Assembly: GCA_001599915.1 (NCBI GenBank)
Contig: BCIG01000024.1
Span: 186,001-250,000 of the forward strand
Length of the DNA stretch: 64,000 nucleotides
Source: Symbiotaphrina buchneri
Taxonomy: Eukaryota > Ascomycota > Symbiotaphrinales > Symbiotaphrinaceae
Direction: 5' to 3'
Shown: positions 12,201-27,395 of the stretch, one piece after another
Layout: each line of letters starts with the position of its first letter
How positions within the stretch are numbered: the stretch's first letter is position 1
Translations under genes and position numbers: made by a program
Notes under the pieces: model-generated
Told to the model about the DNA's origin: nothing
Seen by the model: the letters and a program-made list of their open reading frames with translations, nothing else
The model's database searches: none

Positions 12201-12672
12201 CCGTCCTGTGGAGCAGCATTGTAGAGCCACGTCACTCCCAATAATGCAGCTCCCAGCAGACCAGCAACGAGGATTGCTACCTTCTTTCCCGGCGCAAAAC
12301 TTCGGAGCTTCCTCCTGGATCGAATTGTTGGCACTTTCGGTGATTTTTTGGGAATTGTTGTAGGTTTCTTCGGTTTATTGCTTCCTTCTTGATTTGGCTT
12401 GCCCGCCAAAAGTGCAGCTTCCTGGCCCTCGTCGTCCTCGCTGGAAAAGTCCATGGAGTCCCTAGTGGGATCGACGACGGCGTCTTTGAGAAGGCGGTCT
12501 CTGCCGCTGCGCTCCATGAGCTCGATGTCTCCCTAATGCAAATATAAGCTCAGTGATCCTCACTTCAGCTTCCAGGATCAATTTGGGAGCGGTGAGCATC
12601 ACTTACACCTTCCATCTTGCATGGCCCCTCGGGGGATACACCAATTACCGCTTTAGGAACTTCGGTGCTCAT
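9278..12672 (-). CDS. bglE: GH3 beta-glucosidase E type, type II membrane protein, with one apparent single-base frameshift
   Basis: Eight exons: 12672-12607, 12532-12175, 12108-11655, 11601-11413, 11363-11241, 11187-10676, 10622-10193, 10132-9278. The acidic cytosolic N-terminus is followed by one membrane anchor at about residues 107-125, then the GH3 TIM barrel ([12 protein letters not shown], nucleophile Asp in VQSDW), the second alpha/beta domain ([22 protein letters not shown]) and a C-terminal fibronectin-III-like domain. The enzyme releases glucose from beta-glucosides; the anchor places it at the cell surface or in the secretory pathway. Odd: exon 6 changes frame near 10737. Upstream frame reads VAIFGE, while the conserved [17 protein letters not shown] lies one base out of step, and the exon sum is one base short of a multiple of three. 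No intron of workable length explains this, so it is a sequencing error or a recent loss of function. Confidence 0.85.
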
Positions 12673-13060
12673 GCTCCGCGCCGCTATGTTACGCGACGCA
12701 GGTAGCGGAAGGCTCGGGATGGATCAAGTTGTTTCCGGAGCGGACCCCTGGCTGTGGCATTTGGAGAGGCTGAAATAACACAGTCGACGACTTCCTCCTT
12801 TCACATCTCATTTTCGGGAGTAGATGAACTGAACAGATCTATTCACATCTTCTCGGACTTTACAAGCCTACTCCTGGTATCTATTCACAACATGCTGTCT
12901 CAGCTCCACTATTTGTCCCTCCACCACCCCGTTGCAATGCTAGGGACCAGCCTCCCAGTACTTTGAACAGTGGCCTTGCTTCGATCATCATGTCCTGTTT
13001 TCAGCTCTAGTCATTTGCCAAGCTCCATAAATTCTCAATATGTCTAAAGCGGTGCATCTC
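12673..13060. other. Intergenic, 388 bp
   Basis: Upstream region of the bglE-type gene and downstream region of the Arg5,6 gene. Nothing recognised. Confidence 0.7.
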
Positions 13061-16727
<3,667 letters not shown>

Positions 16728-17537
16728 TTAGTGATGTGCGGTGATGGCTAATAGAACTATCAGCCTTGCCCATGGTCGCTGAAGAGATCACACTTACCGA
16801 CTGGGACGATAATGACAACCAGAAGGATGATGATACCGATGATGAGGCACATCCGCATCTTCATATCCTTCCACCACATCTGTTTCCGGACACGGTTGGC
16901 GCCCCGTCGAAATCCCTGAGCTGAGACGGCTAGATTGTCGGTCTTATCCTGCAACGAATCCAGACGCTCGCCACGCTGTGAAACTTTGTTGATGTTCTCG
17001 CGCATGACACCAACTGTGTCATCGATTTGCTAGAAGCAGACATCTGTCAGCTATTTTCAGGAACCACATGTCGCATAAACCTCTAGCTGTAATATACAGG
17101 CCCAAATAAACAAACATGAGCAAAGACCATATCTTGGAGCTTCAGAAGAAGGGTAGTATCGGACAGGCACGATCGTTGACAAGCATCGGAGGTCACTCGT
17201 CCAAGTCGCCTCAGACAACTCTCCATTATAGACGAGCGGCCCAACACCTTGTATGACCGGTTCTGATCATGCATTGCTCATTGTAGGCGAAGACCTCCCC
17301 TGCACTCCCTAACATCGACGATGGGAAGTTTACAGGCGGTTGCTTGGCCACGAATACCATCCAGACCGGCCAGTCTCGATATCACGCCCTCGGTACCCAA
17401 GAACACATTATAAACAAATGAAAAGCATCACTTACAGCTTGCAGAGCAGCGGTCCGCTGGTTGCCGGGCGCTGCACTTGCACCAGCCGTGTTCCCCGAAG
17501 GGATGTATGGGTCGTATGGTTGTTCCCTATCGGCCAT
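16728..17537 (-). CDS. SNC1: Exocytic R-SNARE, synaptobrevin Snc1/SynA
   Basis: Three exons: 17537-17436, 17029-16798, 16747-16728, giving 117 residues. The protein begins with a short Pro/Gly-rich tail ([12 protein letters not shown]), followed by the R-SNARE helix from [16 protein letters not shown] to [12 protein letters not shown], which contains the central-layer Arg, then WWKDMKMR and a C-terminal tail anchor ([18 protein letters not shown]). It sits on post-Golgi secretory vesicles and pairs with plasma-membrane Sso/Sec9 SNAREs for fusion at the hyphal tip. The last exon codes only AITAHH. The first intron (17030-17435) is 406 nt, far longer than any other in the window. Codon phase and the family sequence [15 protein letters not shown] show that no exon is missing there. 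Confidence 0.95.
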
Positions 17538-19383
17538 TGTCGTTGCGGAGCGCTGGGCGCTGGGTGTTGTCGTGAATGGCCTGGTAACCTCGAAGGCACA
17601 GGAGGGATGAGAAGTACAGGCTGATTGCTGAAGCGAGCGTGCAAGATGTGTTATGTGCTTGAGAGCGAGATGGACGGATGGCGATTCGAAGATGATGCAG
17701 TACGAGTAGGTTCGAAACTCCGTAAAGGTGCAGAAGGGCTGAGGACACGAGGTTCGCCGGCTAGCTTAGGCGAGCGAGATTTAGGTAAGAGGCTGGGGGC
17801 TGACTGCCGCGCCTTCTGTTTCACGGCGCCTTCAGAGTCAGGGTCAAGGGCAACAAGTTTCGTACTTTCGTAGCACAGACTTAGCTGCGCCTTACAGATT
17901 ATTGTTGAATCCAATAACGATGGGGTGTCACAAGCATAGTGTTCTTCTTAAAGTCGACTTAGGAAGAGCAGCTCCTCGTTCGGTACCCGAGGCATTTATA
18001 AATACTCTACCCTACCGGTACCTTTGTATGCGGTATGCTTTAGGTATTACGGAGAATAAGGTACTTAGTAGATGGAATAGGCGCGAATGATAAAGGAATA
18101 CTGGCTCCCGAAGAAGTAAAGAATCCATATTTGTCACGTGCCTCAAGGAGGCGGTGTGTGGTGGTGCAAATGTGGCTGGGCTACTGGAATTGCGGAAGAT
18201 GGAGAAAGGAGGCGGGATATGGAGTATCTAGCCCATTCGTCATACATACCGTACCTGAGCCACTGAACATCTCCCTTACAGAGAACAGAAAATGCTCTGG
18301 CTTGATCATTGCCGCTCCTAAGAAACTTCCAGGATTCCGAGTTCACCAAGAACATGGAGAATGACCAGTATCCACAGGGACTACGCGTCCCCATCACTTG
18401 GCAGCTTCTTGGACGGTCAAATAGTGTCTTGGACTTGAGACGATACAACTGAGAGCGGACAGCCAAGAGTCACTCGCCTCCTAATGATTTCTCAATTTAT
18501 TATTACATCAAGATGGAGATCTGCCATGTTTCCAGTCGCTGAGCATCCTCCAGGCAGTATTCCAATATTGCTTCACTACGTGCTTACCTTTGCAAAGATG
18601 GAGGATCAAAGGCCAAGGTTTCCGTTTTCCGTTTTTCCATTTTCGCTCTTGATTCACAATATTTCTTGTGTGCTTGAATCCAGATTCCCCCTTCGTCTTG
18701 GCTGTCTCTATCGAGGTGTAATGACTTCTTGGCCTGCGAGGTACACAGCCTCGAACCTGCCAACTCCAGCATTTTAATCTAACATCATAGCGCTACTATG
18801 GACCATGGTTTGTGGATAAAGAGTGAAGAATCCCCTTCACACAGTCTTGTCTTCTATTAGGGAGTTTTCTTTGTTGATACCTATATCTTATATTGGCGAT
18901 ACCGCTTCTATTTACTTTCGTTTGTTTCTCGTTCGCTACTCACGACGCCGAATTCCGCAACCTTGCTGGCCTTTTGATGCTTTCAGCGCCGCAAAAAGAA
19001 AAGCATACCTAGCTTGTGGAAGACACTGAAAAAGTCGATCACTGCCGAAGCTTCTTCTTCTTCTTCTTTGAGATGTGGGGAATGAGCACTGGCATAGCTG
19101 AGCTGGTTGTCACATAAAGCCATCTGAATGTCAATATCGATATCGCTGCGCATACCAAGCTCGATCTCTTCCCGTGGGCCTAACTCCACCCGCGTGCTCC
19201 ATACTTTGATCTGCGAAGCCGGGTAACGACTGATGACTGGGAATCTGCAAAGAGCAGTCGCACTCGGGTTGAGGCACAGTTTGTAGTGGCGCCGTATGCT
19301 GCTTATTTGGAAGTATTTTCCACAATCAACACTCTGCTCCAGCCTTTGTACACCATATGCGCCTGCCAATCACGGGCGCCATC
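17538..19383. other. 1.8-kb divergent intergenic region of SNC1 and the GH76 gene
   Basis: It holds GGTACCTT-type motifs at about 17985-18070, a CACGTG at 18135-18140 and a short CTT microsatellite at about 19050-19066. Several minus and plus frames of 60-130 codons exist, but none resembles a protein. Confidence 0.6.
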
Positions 19384-20972
19384 ATGAAGATGAGGGCAAG
19401 TCTTGGTTTCCTATTGATATTTGGTCACGCTGTTTCGGCCATTGATGTTGATTTCACCAGTACCGGTAGGCCACCCCGGTGGCCCTTCCTGCATAGTACA
19501 CTGCTTATTCTGCTCATAGCCTCCATCATAGAAGCATCGAGGACTGTAGCCGCTGGCATGATGAATTACTATAAAGGAAACTTGACTGGCGGTACACCGG
19601 GAAATCTGGTGGCCCCCTATTACTGGTGGGAAGCGGGAGCAGTCTTTGGGGCTCTCATCGACTACTACTACTACACAGGCAACACAGAGTATGTGGATAT
19701 CACTATACAAGCCATGTTGCACCAGGTCGGCGAAGATACAGCATTCATGCCGCCTAACCAAACCAAAACCGAGGGAAACGACGACCAGGCTTTCTGGGGC
19801 ATGGCGGCTCTGTCGGCCGCTGAGAACAAATTCCCGGATCCTCCTTCCGACCAGCCCCAGTGGCTCGCGCTCGCACAAGGCGTTTTCAACACCCAAGCGG
19901 CGAGATGGGACGAGGATACTTGCTCCGGAGGGCTAAGATGGCAGATATTCTCGTACAACAATGGTCAGTCCTGGCGCCCCACGCTATCTTTACTGTTCTA
20001 ACCAGAGCGTTTGGAAGGCTATACCTATAAGAATACCATCTCAAACGGTTGTTTCTTCAATATTGCAGCCCGTCTTGCTGTTTACACGAAGAATCAGACA
20101 TATGCAGATTGGGCGGAAAGGGCGTATGACTGGGTGGCTGCCAGGGGTCTTATGACTGCAGACTACTACGTATACGATGGTACCTCGATCAACGATAATT
20201 GCACGTCTATCAATCATCTGCAATGGACGTATAATGCCGGCACATTTCTTATGGGAGCCGCTAGCATGTACAATTTTGTATGTGTCACTCTCATCGCGGC
20301 TCATTCTTGCAGCTTGTAATTATAAATATCGACTGACAAGATCTAGACTCAAGGTTCCGAAAAATGGAAGACGCGTGTCACGGGTATCTTGCAGGCGACC
20401 GACGTATTCTTCTCTCCTGATGTGCCGAATGTAATGTACGAAGCAGCCTGCGAGCCCAACGGCATGTGCAATACCGATCAGAAGTCCTTCAAGGCTTACC
20501 TGGCGCGTTGGATGGCAGCAACAACCAAGATAGCCCCTTTCACTACGGACTACATCATGCCTAAACTCCAGGCTTCTGCCAAAGCGGCGGCGCAAAGCTG
20601 CGTGGGTGGTTCGGACGGTGTGACCTGCGGTCTCAAGTGGACCGTGAGTGGATGGGATGGGAGCTATGGGGCCGGGGAGCAATTAGCTAGGTACTTCTAC
20701 TCTTTCTCATTCATTATTTTGCCTAGCTGACTTCAACCAGCTTGGAAGTCATCCAGTCAAACCTCATTCTCAGCGCGCCTGGGCCTGCCGACTCCACTAC
20801 CGGCACGAGTCAAGGGGACGTCCTTGCCGGGACTGGTTCTACCGTCAGCAGCACCACTGGAACCCACATCCGCAAGATCACCACCGCGGATAGGGCGGGT
20901 GCTGGGATTCTGACCGCAGTAGTTCTCATCTCGGCGGTTGGTGGTGTTTGGTGGATGATGATCGGCGATTGA
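19384..20972 (+). CDS. GPI-type GH76 wall protein, Dfg5/Dcw1 family
   Basis: Five exons: 19384-19465, 19520-19963, 20006-20277, 20347-20690, 20741-20972. I chose the ATG at 19384 because it opens a clean signal peptide ([19 protein letters not shown]); an ATG at 19357 adds nine residues. The catalytic part shows [38 protein letters not shown] with the Asp pair of GH76, and several Asn-linked glycosylation sites. The C-terminus is Ser/Thr-rich and ends in a hydrophobic stretch ([18 protein letters not shown]), as in GPI proteins. Members are alpha-1,6-mannanase-like and thought to transfer GPI-anchored mannoproteins onto wall glucan. Fungi carry several paralogs, so no individual symbol is given. 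Confidence 0.93.
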
Positions 20973-22922
20973 TTGTCCGACATTGCTCTACAGTTTTGCA
21001 CGGGTCAACCAGGCGTTCACTTTGTTTTACAATGGGCGGACCGGCAGTCCTCGTTTAAGCTGCACCTTGCATCTTCGTAGGTCAAACTGCATAACCGGCG
21101 TTCCATCGTTATGTTTAAACCGAGGAGAGGACCCCAGTAAAATCATACTGTACTGTATCAACAGTAGCATCCGCCAATTCCGTCCTTGATGTATAGTATA
21201 GTGTAGGAGCTGCAAGCAAATAGAGACTTTCATGTCAGCATATCAAGCAACTCGAGTGTTCCGACATGTGGGCGTCTTGTTGTGGTCATCAAGACCGGGT
21301 TACGGCATGAAGATGGTGATACTCAAATATACGCAGGCACGCACCAATACTGGTTAGAGCTGGTTGATTGATCTAAGTGGTATTTCTCATACATGATGAA
21401 TTGTATCATAGCAGTGTAGGATTTTACAATGTCTGCGCCCTGAATGACCCTTCTGCCACTCACCCGACGTGGTACGCCAGGTCAGGCAGTCGGGTCCGTT
21501 AAGGAAACGCTTCCACGCTACTCTTGGAACATTTACGAGGGCCCCGTGTGAAGATGAAGTGTACTTCAAGGGGCGTGACAATTGAGTTCCTTCGATGCAC
21601 GCTTTGAAAGGGAAATGTCGAATCACGTTTGTTGACGTTTGTCTCATTACATCTATCTGCGCTGTATAAGAACGGTGTCCTATGGAAAGGAAGCAAGGAT
21701 GAGAGAGATATGGAAAAGCGACTGAGAGAATGAAATCAAAGTTGACTTGAATATCAACTTCGGCAAAAAGCCAGACAAAACATACTCGAAGCCGATAATC
21801 ATCCACCGAGAGGATTAAAAAGACCTGTTAGACTTGTCAGCATGCTTGATGGCCATCATGAGAAGTCTTAATGAAGCAATATGTGTTTCCTCAGTGATCT
21901 TGGTGTAAAACGGTGCTCATCCCCCGAAGGGATCACCTACTATCTAGTGCGTATGGGTGTAATCATTGGATGGGGTGAACTGAAGTGCCATTGTAGTAAA
22001 GGTTCTCTTACCTGTCGTTATGCACTGTGGGAACAAAAGGACATCCGCCTCCCCCAAATACTGCAGGATCACGAACTATTTCTATGGCACATTCTTTGAA
22101 AGAGGAGCCATGTGCCCTATCAGATTCGCGGAAAACATTGATCCGAGGACGCATGAAATCACGTCGTGAACACCCGGCTACCGTTTGCATGCACCTAGCA
22201 TGGCCATAGCTGATCGAATTTTCCGCTGATTATCATGAAACCTAGTACATGCCTTTCATCAGCGTCGTAACAGACATGGGGCAAGAACAAAAGTAACATG
22301 TATTGCAGCATTCAGAATATGTAAGAAGTGAATATCACATCCTCCGGCCGTTTAGGACACCGGCGAAAGTGTCCCACGGAACGAAGGTCAATCGCAAATT
22401 ATAGCATCCTTATGTGGACAACATCCGTACAGTAGAAAGGGGAATCACTCACATTAAAAGATGATGCGAGGATGGCAAGAATTTCAAGGCCTTGAAGCAT
22501 TCCATGCTCGCGCTCTCGATCTCCATGGAGTAGATGAAGTGGGTGGAAGCATAAAGACGAAAGACGAGACTGAAGCTTCAGCTAGCTCTAAAGGCAGCAA
22601 GACTTTAGCGCTTGTCTGGAATGACTAAGCGCCGAAGAGAGTTGCACGGCAGCTTCCGCTCTTTCCAAAGCCCTAAAAAGAGCAGTCGCACACACAAAGT
22701 CATCCTCGCTTATGGTGCGACTAGCGCGAAATTGACCTTTGGCATCTGGATAGTTGAAGATTCCCGAGCGACCAGCAACCAGTCAAGAACACCACGATCT
22801 CACCCACCGTCGCATCACCACAGGTTAGTCTCTTATCGGAATCTGGAAGCCCAGAAGGGTATTTATGACCGTCAAGAGTGGGAGACCTGACATTATTCTC
22901 TCGTTCTAGGACCTCTGCCGAA
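20973..22922. other. 1.95-kb gene-free stretch before RPL14
   Basis: No protein gene recognised. The final part is the RPL14 leader with a probable intron at 22824-22909. Frames such as 21387-21806 (-) have no recognisable motif. Confidence 0.65.
22824..22909 (+). other. Probable intron in the 5' leader of RPL14
   Basis: CAG|GTTAGT at 22823/22824 and a pyrimidine-rich CGTTCTAG ending at 22909 frame an 86-nt segment just before the start codon at 22923. Leader or early introns are usual in fungal ribosomal protein genes. There is no transcript evidence here. Confidence 0.5.
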
Positions 22923-23527
22923 ATGGGTGACGCTGAGATCCACGCCTCTCAATGGAGACTGGTCGAGGTCGGCCGTGTCGTCCTCTTCACTCAAGGACGG
23001 TACTCCGGCAAACTGGCCGCAATCGTTGAGCTCATCGACCACAAGCGCGTCAGTGATAATCCCAGATAGAAGCAGTCCCGAGTCAAAACTAAAGAATACA
23101 GGTCTTGGTTGATGGTCCTTCGCCAAAGTCCTTCGTTCCTCGCCACTCCGCTGCCCTCAACAGCGTCATTCTCACTCCCATCGTTATCTCGAACTTGCCT
23201 CGTGCGGCCGGCACTGGCCCGCTGAAGCGTGCGTGGGAGAAGGAAGGTGTCGACGCAGCTTGGGAGAAGAGCTCGTGGGCAAAGAACAAGGAGAAGAGCG
23301 AGCGGAGGCGGAATCTGACCGACTTCGACCGATTCAAGGTTATGAAGCTGAAGAAACAGGTGCGTGACGTGACTCCAACGGTTCTTTGAACAGACCTGCC
23401 GGGCGGAATTCCAACTTGAGGCGAGGGCCACATTTGTATGACTTCAGAGAGCTAACACATGTCTATCCAGGCTCGTTTCGAGGTGCGGAAAGCAGAGGCT
23501 AAGGTCCGGGCTTCGGCGAAGGCTTAG
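22923..23527 (+). CDS. RPL14: Large-subunit ribosomal protein eL14
   Basis: Three exons: 22923-23048, 23102-23359, 23471-23527, giving 146 residues. The sequence [20 protein letters not shown], then [14 protein letters not shown], and the basic [18 protein letters not shown] are those of eL14, a component of the 60S subunit. Introns are 53 and 111 nt. An in-frame ATG lies further upstream, inside the segment read as a leader intron, so the ATG at 22923 is preferred; it also matches the usual N-terminus of the family. Confidence 0.97.
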
Positions 23528-24193
23528 GTGATAGGGGTGTGTAACTGATTGGAAGAGGCGCTGCTGGGATGCTTTATGGTCATAGCCTCCGTGCATTGCA
23601 TCAACAAAATCAAGAAGATTACAACGCTATGATCGCATCCGGCTCTATACATGCCCAGAGTGCATAGAGAGTGTGATAGAAGAGTAAGGCGGGCCAATGC
23701 CCAAGCATATGTCCACATATGTCCACAATGCCCGTCGTACAATGCTCCTATATCAAGCCCCCAGCAGCTGGTCCATCTAGGCTTCGCAGATCTATGAATG
23801 GTCCGGTCAAGTAAAATTTCACCAAAAAGTAACAATTGTCTTCATGGAATCCCCTCCCATTGCTGCAATTCGTAGATCCCTCGGACGAAAGAAAGGCATC
23901 CTGAAGTCACCAGCAATCACTCCGTACTGGGGATTAATGCCTTCTAAGCGCAGTCGACGCCGCTTTTAGTCAGCTCGCTACACAGCCGACGGCACACAAT
24001 CCTCTTTTGGACATCACGAGTAAAGAGCCTCACTTCCAGACGACATACAATTTAACAGGCAGTCACAGCCCATTGACCTTGGTACGTCCCGATCTTACTG
24101 CTGCTAGCATTGTCCTGCAACATTTCAAGTGGCACATTGCACCAGTCGTCTGTGAACTGGTGTTAACTTTCTGTCGCAGTTACCGTCCTCAAC
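23528..24193. other. Intergenic, 0.67 kb
   Basis: Between RPL14 and the NAC-alpha gene. No further gene seen; the promoter of the latter is presumably here. Confidence 0.7.
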
Positions 24194-24981
24194 ATGGCCA
24201 ACCCGCGCATTGAAGAACTCCCAGACGACCCTCCGTCCAAGAAAGTCGACGTTGAGGACGCCTCATCAAGCTCTGACTCGGAGCCCGAAGCTACCCCTGG
24301 AGAGGGAATCCCGGCGGGCGCCTCTGTCACCGTCCATTCGCGGAACGAGAAGAAAGCCCGCAAGGCAATTGGCAAGTTGGGATTGAAGCATGTTCCTGGT
24401 ATTACAAGAGTCACTCTTCGGAGGCCCAAGAACGTACGTATACCATTTGCAACGATGGTTACCACGCCCCAGCATTCTTACATTGTGCTGGGCGGGGAAG
24501 GCGAATGTTCTGGTGAACAATGGCTAACATGCTGAAAAGATTCTCTTCGTAATCAACCAGCCTGACGTCTACAAGTCTCCTTCGAGCAACACCTGGATGT
24601 GAGGAGCTCGCCGCACGCTCTGAACAATTGCTAATAGATTACAGCATTTTCGGCGAAGCCAAGATTGAGGATTTGAACTCGCAAGCTCAGGCTTCTGCGG
24701 CTCAACAGCTTGCGGCTGCCGAGCAGGCTAGCGCCGAGGGTGCTCACGATCATGCCGGACACGACCATTCTCATGAGGGCAAAGGCAAGGCCATCGATAC
24801 TGGAGACGATAAGAAGGAAGAGGAAGAAGACGATGGTGAAGAAGTCGATGAGACTGGCCTTGAGGCGAAGGATATTGAACTCGTGATGACACAAGCCAAT
24901 GTCTCCCGCAAGAAGGCTGCCAAGGCTCTCATCGACAACCAACATGACTTGGTCAACGCCATCATGTCGCTCTCGATATAG
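24194..24981 (+). CDS. EGD2: Nascent polypeptide-associated complex subunit alpha
   Basis: Three exons: 24194-24433, 24540-24598, 24645-24981, giving 211 residues. The acidic N-terminus is followed by the NAC domain ([19 protein letters not shown], then [19 protein letters not shown]), a linker with His-rich and Glu/Asp-rich runs, and a C-terminal UBA domain ([20 protein letters not shown]). With the beta subunit it binds ribosomes at the exit tunnel and shields nascent chains. It lies 0.67 kb behind RPL14 on the same strand; both are translation genes, but each has its own promoter space. Confidence 0.97.
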
Positions 24982-25401
24982 AAAGCTCTTCACATGCCTC
25001 CATTAGGTCTGCATCTCTTTTAGCGCTAGCTGTGCTGGGACCGGAAAAGCAATCTTCTGCATTTCTGTATCAGGACTTCTATCACTGAGGCTATCAAGTG
25101 CCACTTTAGGCTCATGATAAATTACAAAAGCTTCTGGACGCTACCTCCTATTGACTTGGCATGACTTTGACAGTTCCATTGTTAGCTGTCGTCCCTCCCC
25201 TCCTGACCGACGTTCATTCTCCCTTAGCTATCGGCTCCACTCTTCGCCTCGTACTGCTGTCTATTTCATGTCCCCAGCCAATCTCTTTATGCCATTGCTA
25301 TCAGGTTCACTCCTTGGCCAGCTGGTATTCTCAATGGCTGATGCTTTTGCCCTGACCTAAGCATCCTCGAATTTGACTTAATCTTTCTTCGGATCTTTCT
25401 C
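24982..25401. other. Intergenic, 420 bp
   Basis: Downstream of NAC-alpha; pyrimidine-rich leader-like sequence before the next start. Nothing else seen. Confidence 0.65.
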
Positions 25402-26867
25402 ATGGCGGCAGAACTCTACCCTCAGGAAGCAGTGGATATACACCCAAAGACCAACTCTGCCAGCCATCCATCGACGGATGATTTCTCTTCATCATTTTCT
25501 AAATTCAAGAGTGATAAAACCACTCAATCTTATTTCATTTCCTTTTTAAATAAGATCGTTCAGGAGGCACCTTCAGAGTCGTCTCAACTTGGTTTATACC
25601 AATCTCCTCATGGCTGCCTAGAATCATCCGTGGCACACCTTCTACATTGGCCCCCAGAAAGGGAGGGATCTGCTTTATTTTCTTCTATACTTGACAATCC
25701 TGCATCATCTATAAAATTCATCCAACACCTTTTCCCGGACTATGAAGCTCATTTCTTTCATGATATGTATTGCAAAAGAACAAAAATAAAGGGTTCCCGG
25801 GGTTCCAGGCGCCCAGACAGTGAACTTTATGAAAGCGATCCGCTTCTGCCATGTCATCTTGACCTCATCGCAACATACGTGAGAAATCTGATCGGCGGAG
25901 GCGGTAAATGCATCATTTTGTGGGGCCAGAAGGTTCAAAGATGGTTTGAACGAGCATTCGGCCCTGTCAACGAGGTTGACTGCAAGAATGGAAAGGTATA
26001 TGCCCCAATTCTTGGAGCTTTCTAACTTTATTGATGTGACGGTCAAACAAGCGGTCCGTATATCGATTACCTCATCCCGAACGGCTTTTCTCGTACGGAA
26101 GGCCGGCTGAACTTGAAGATACCGAAGTCATCGTAAGGATCCTTGAACGGAGGCATGGCCTCACCGTTGCGTCTGTACATGATGCGCCGGAGGCGATCAG
26201 GAAGGCCAATGCATTCAGGCCTTTCGGGAAGCAACATGGGACCGTCGAGTTGGAAGCTGATCCTACTGGCAATAGACCCATGCCTGAAGCATCCAACAAT
26301 GCTATATTGCTTGAAGGAGAAGCTGGGTCTGACAGTCTCTACATTACCATGATTCGACAGCCCAGTGCCTCTAGGTCTCCCGAGCCAACAGCCGAGTCAA
26401 ATCCTCTTCCCGAGCTAGCTGACTCGTCAGGTCCTGCTCCGGCGCCCTTGACTGAAAATATCGATACGGCGCTAATGGAAGAAGATGAAACGGCGGTTGA
26501 GGAAGACTGCTTTATCACGAGGGTAGTAGCGCGACCCATCGAAATCGTTGAGGACTGCTATATTACGAAAGTTTTGGCCAGTCGGAATGCAGTTGATGAA
26601 GATTGCTATATTATTAAAGCAGGGGACGTGCATAAACGCAAAGGCCACGATACAGAGGTCTTGGAGGATCGGAAGAAGGCTCGTCCATCACTTCCGTCGG
26701 ATCCCAGTCACCTTGTGTGGGATGTGGATGAGGGGTACTGGATCCCATGGGAGGACGTGGATGGTACAGAAAGACTCTTGAGATCATCGATGAAGACTAC
26801 TGAAGACGATCAGGGAAGCGAGGCCCCTATCGATGTTGGAAAGAGTTACTGGGAACGGGCTCGATAG
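25402..26867 (+). CDS. Unidentified protein with possible uracil-DNA-glycosylase-like core and three 16-residue repeats
   Basis: Two exons, 25402-25995 and 26052-26867, with a 56-nt GT-AG intron in phase 0; 469 residues. I do not recognise the gene. What can be seen: a Ser-rich start; a folded part with FFHDMYCKRTKIKGSRGSRR, HLDLIATYVRNL, a strand-helix unit KCIILWGQKVQRWFERAFG and, across the intron, VYRLPHPERLF. The last two recall the strand-helix and HPS-like motif of the UDG superfamily, an inference from pattern only. Then comes a Pro/Ser/Glu-rich region and three repeats starting EDCFIT, EDCYIT, EDCYII, exactly 48 bp apart (26502, 26550, 26598), a basic KKARP patch and a Trp-rich segment (WDVDEGYWIPWEDVDG). 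The intact frame across both exons supports a working gene. Confidence 0.7.
26502..26645 (+). repeat. Three in-frame 48-bp repeats inside the unidentified gene
   Basis: Copies begin at 26502, 26550 and 26598 and encode EDCFITRVVARPIEIV, EDCYITKVLASRNAVD and EDCYIIKAGDVHKRKG. The Glu/Asp-Cys-aromatic-Ile start of each is kept while the rest has diverged, so the duplication is old and under selection at the start of the unit. Confidence 0.8.
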
Positions 26868-27322
26868 GGGACCTGAATGAGTTCGGGAGGGACTTTGGCC
26901 AAGCTGACACAAGAAGTCGATATCAAGCACCGAGATTACACTTCTCAACAGCAGCCAAGGTCTTGGTCAAGGGATATCTTCTTAGGGAAGGATGCCAGTC
27001 TATACTTGGCATGTCATCATCAAGTATATAATCCAGTCATCCGCGCGCTTCCAAAAGCTGCCCTTGACTGGGGCCGGCTATATCTTCTCTTGCCAGTTAG
27101 AGGTCAGAAATTATCAAGTAAAGGAATTGATCATGCAGGCAATTGGCCGACGATCTCTAGACCCTGATCGTAGATGGCTCCAATGTCATTAGCTATCTAA
27201 ACACTCGGTTCCCTTTCACTGAAGGGAGGTACAGCGTAGTTCAGGCACGACAAGCTATAAGTCAGATGGGAAGCCATAAATTTGTGACCGGCTGTGACTC
27301 CTTTTTGACGACGCATGGGACA

Positions 27323-27358
27323 TGCGCGCCCCTTTAAATCTGCGCGCCCCTTTAAATC
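27323..27358. repeat. Two perfect tandem copies of an 18-bp unit upstream of ATP7
   Basis: TGCGCGCCCCTTTAAATC stands at 27323-27340 and again at 27341-27358, about 150 bp before the start codon. Each copy joins a GC-rich half and a TTTAAAT half, so the core of a promoter element has been doubled. Confidence 0.9.
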
Positions 27359-27387
27359 ACATCCGAATCATTTCCGCGCGCACAGTC

Positions 27388-27395
27388 ACGTGATT
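27388..27395. promoter_or_regulatory. TCACGTGA box upstream of ATP7
   Basis: A palindromic CACGTG core with the TCA/TGA flanks favoured by Cbf1-like bHLH factors, which in yeasts act at many respiratory promoters. It sits 109 bp before the ATG. Binding is inferred from the motif. Confidence 0.5.

Noticed and set aside
21387-21806. 139-codon minus-strand frame
   Set aside because: No motif, no conserved composition, isolated in a gene-free stretch.
26877-27167. 96-codon plus-strand frame after the repeat-bearing gene
   Set aside because: It follows a stop, shows no conserved feature and runs into the ATP7 promoter.
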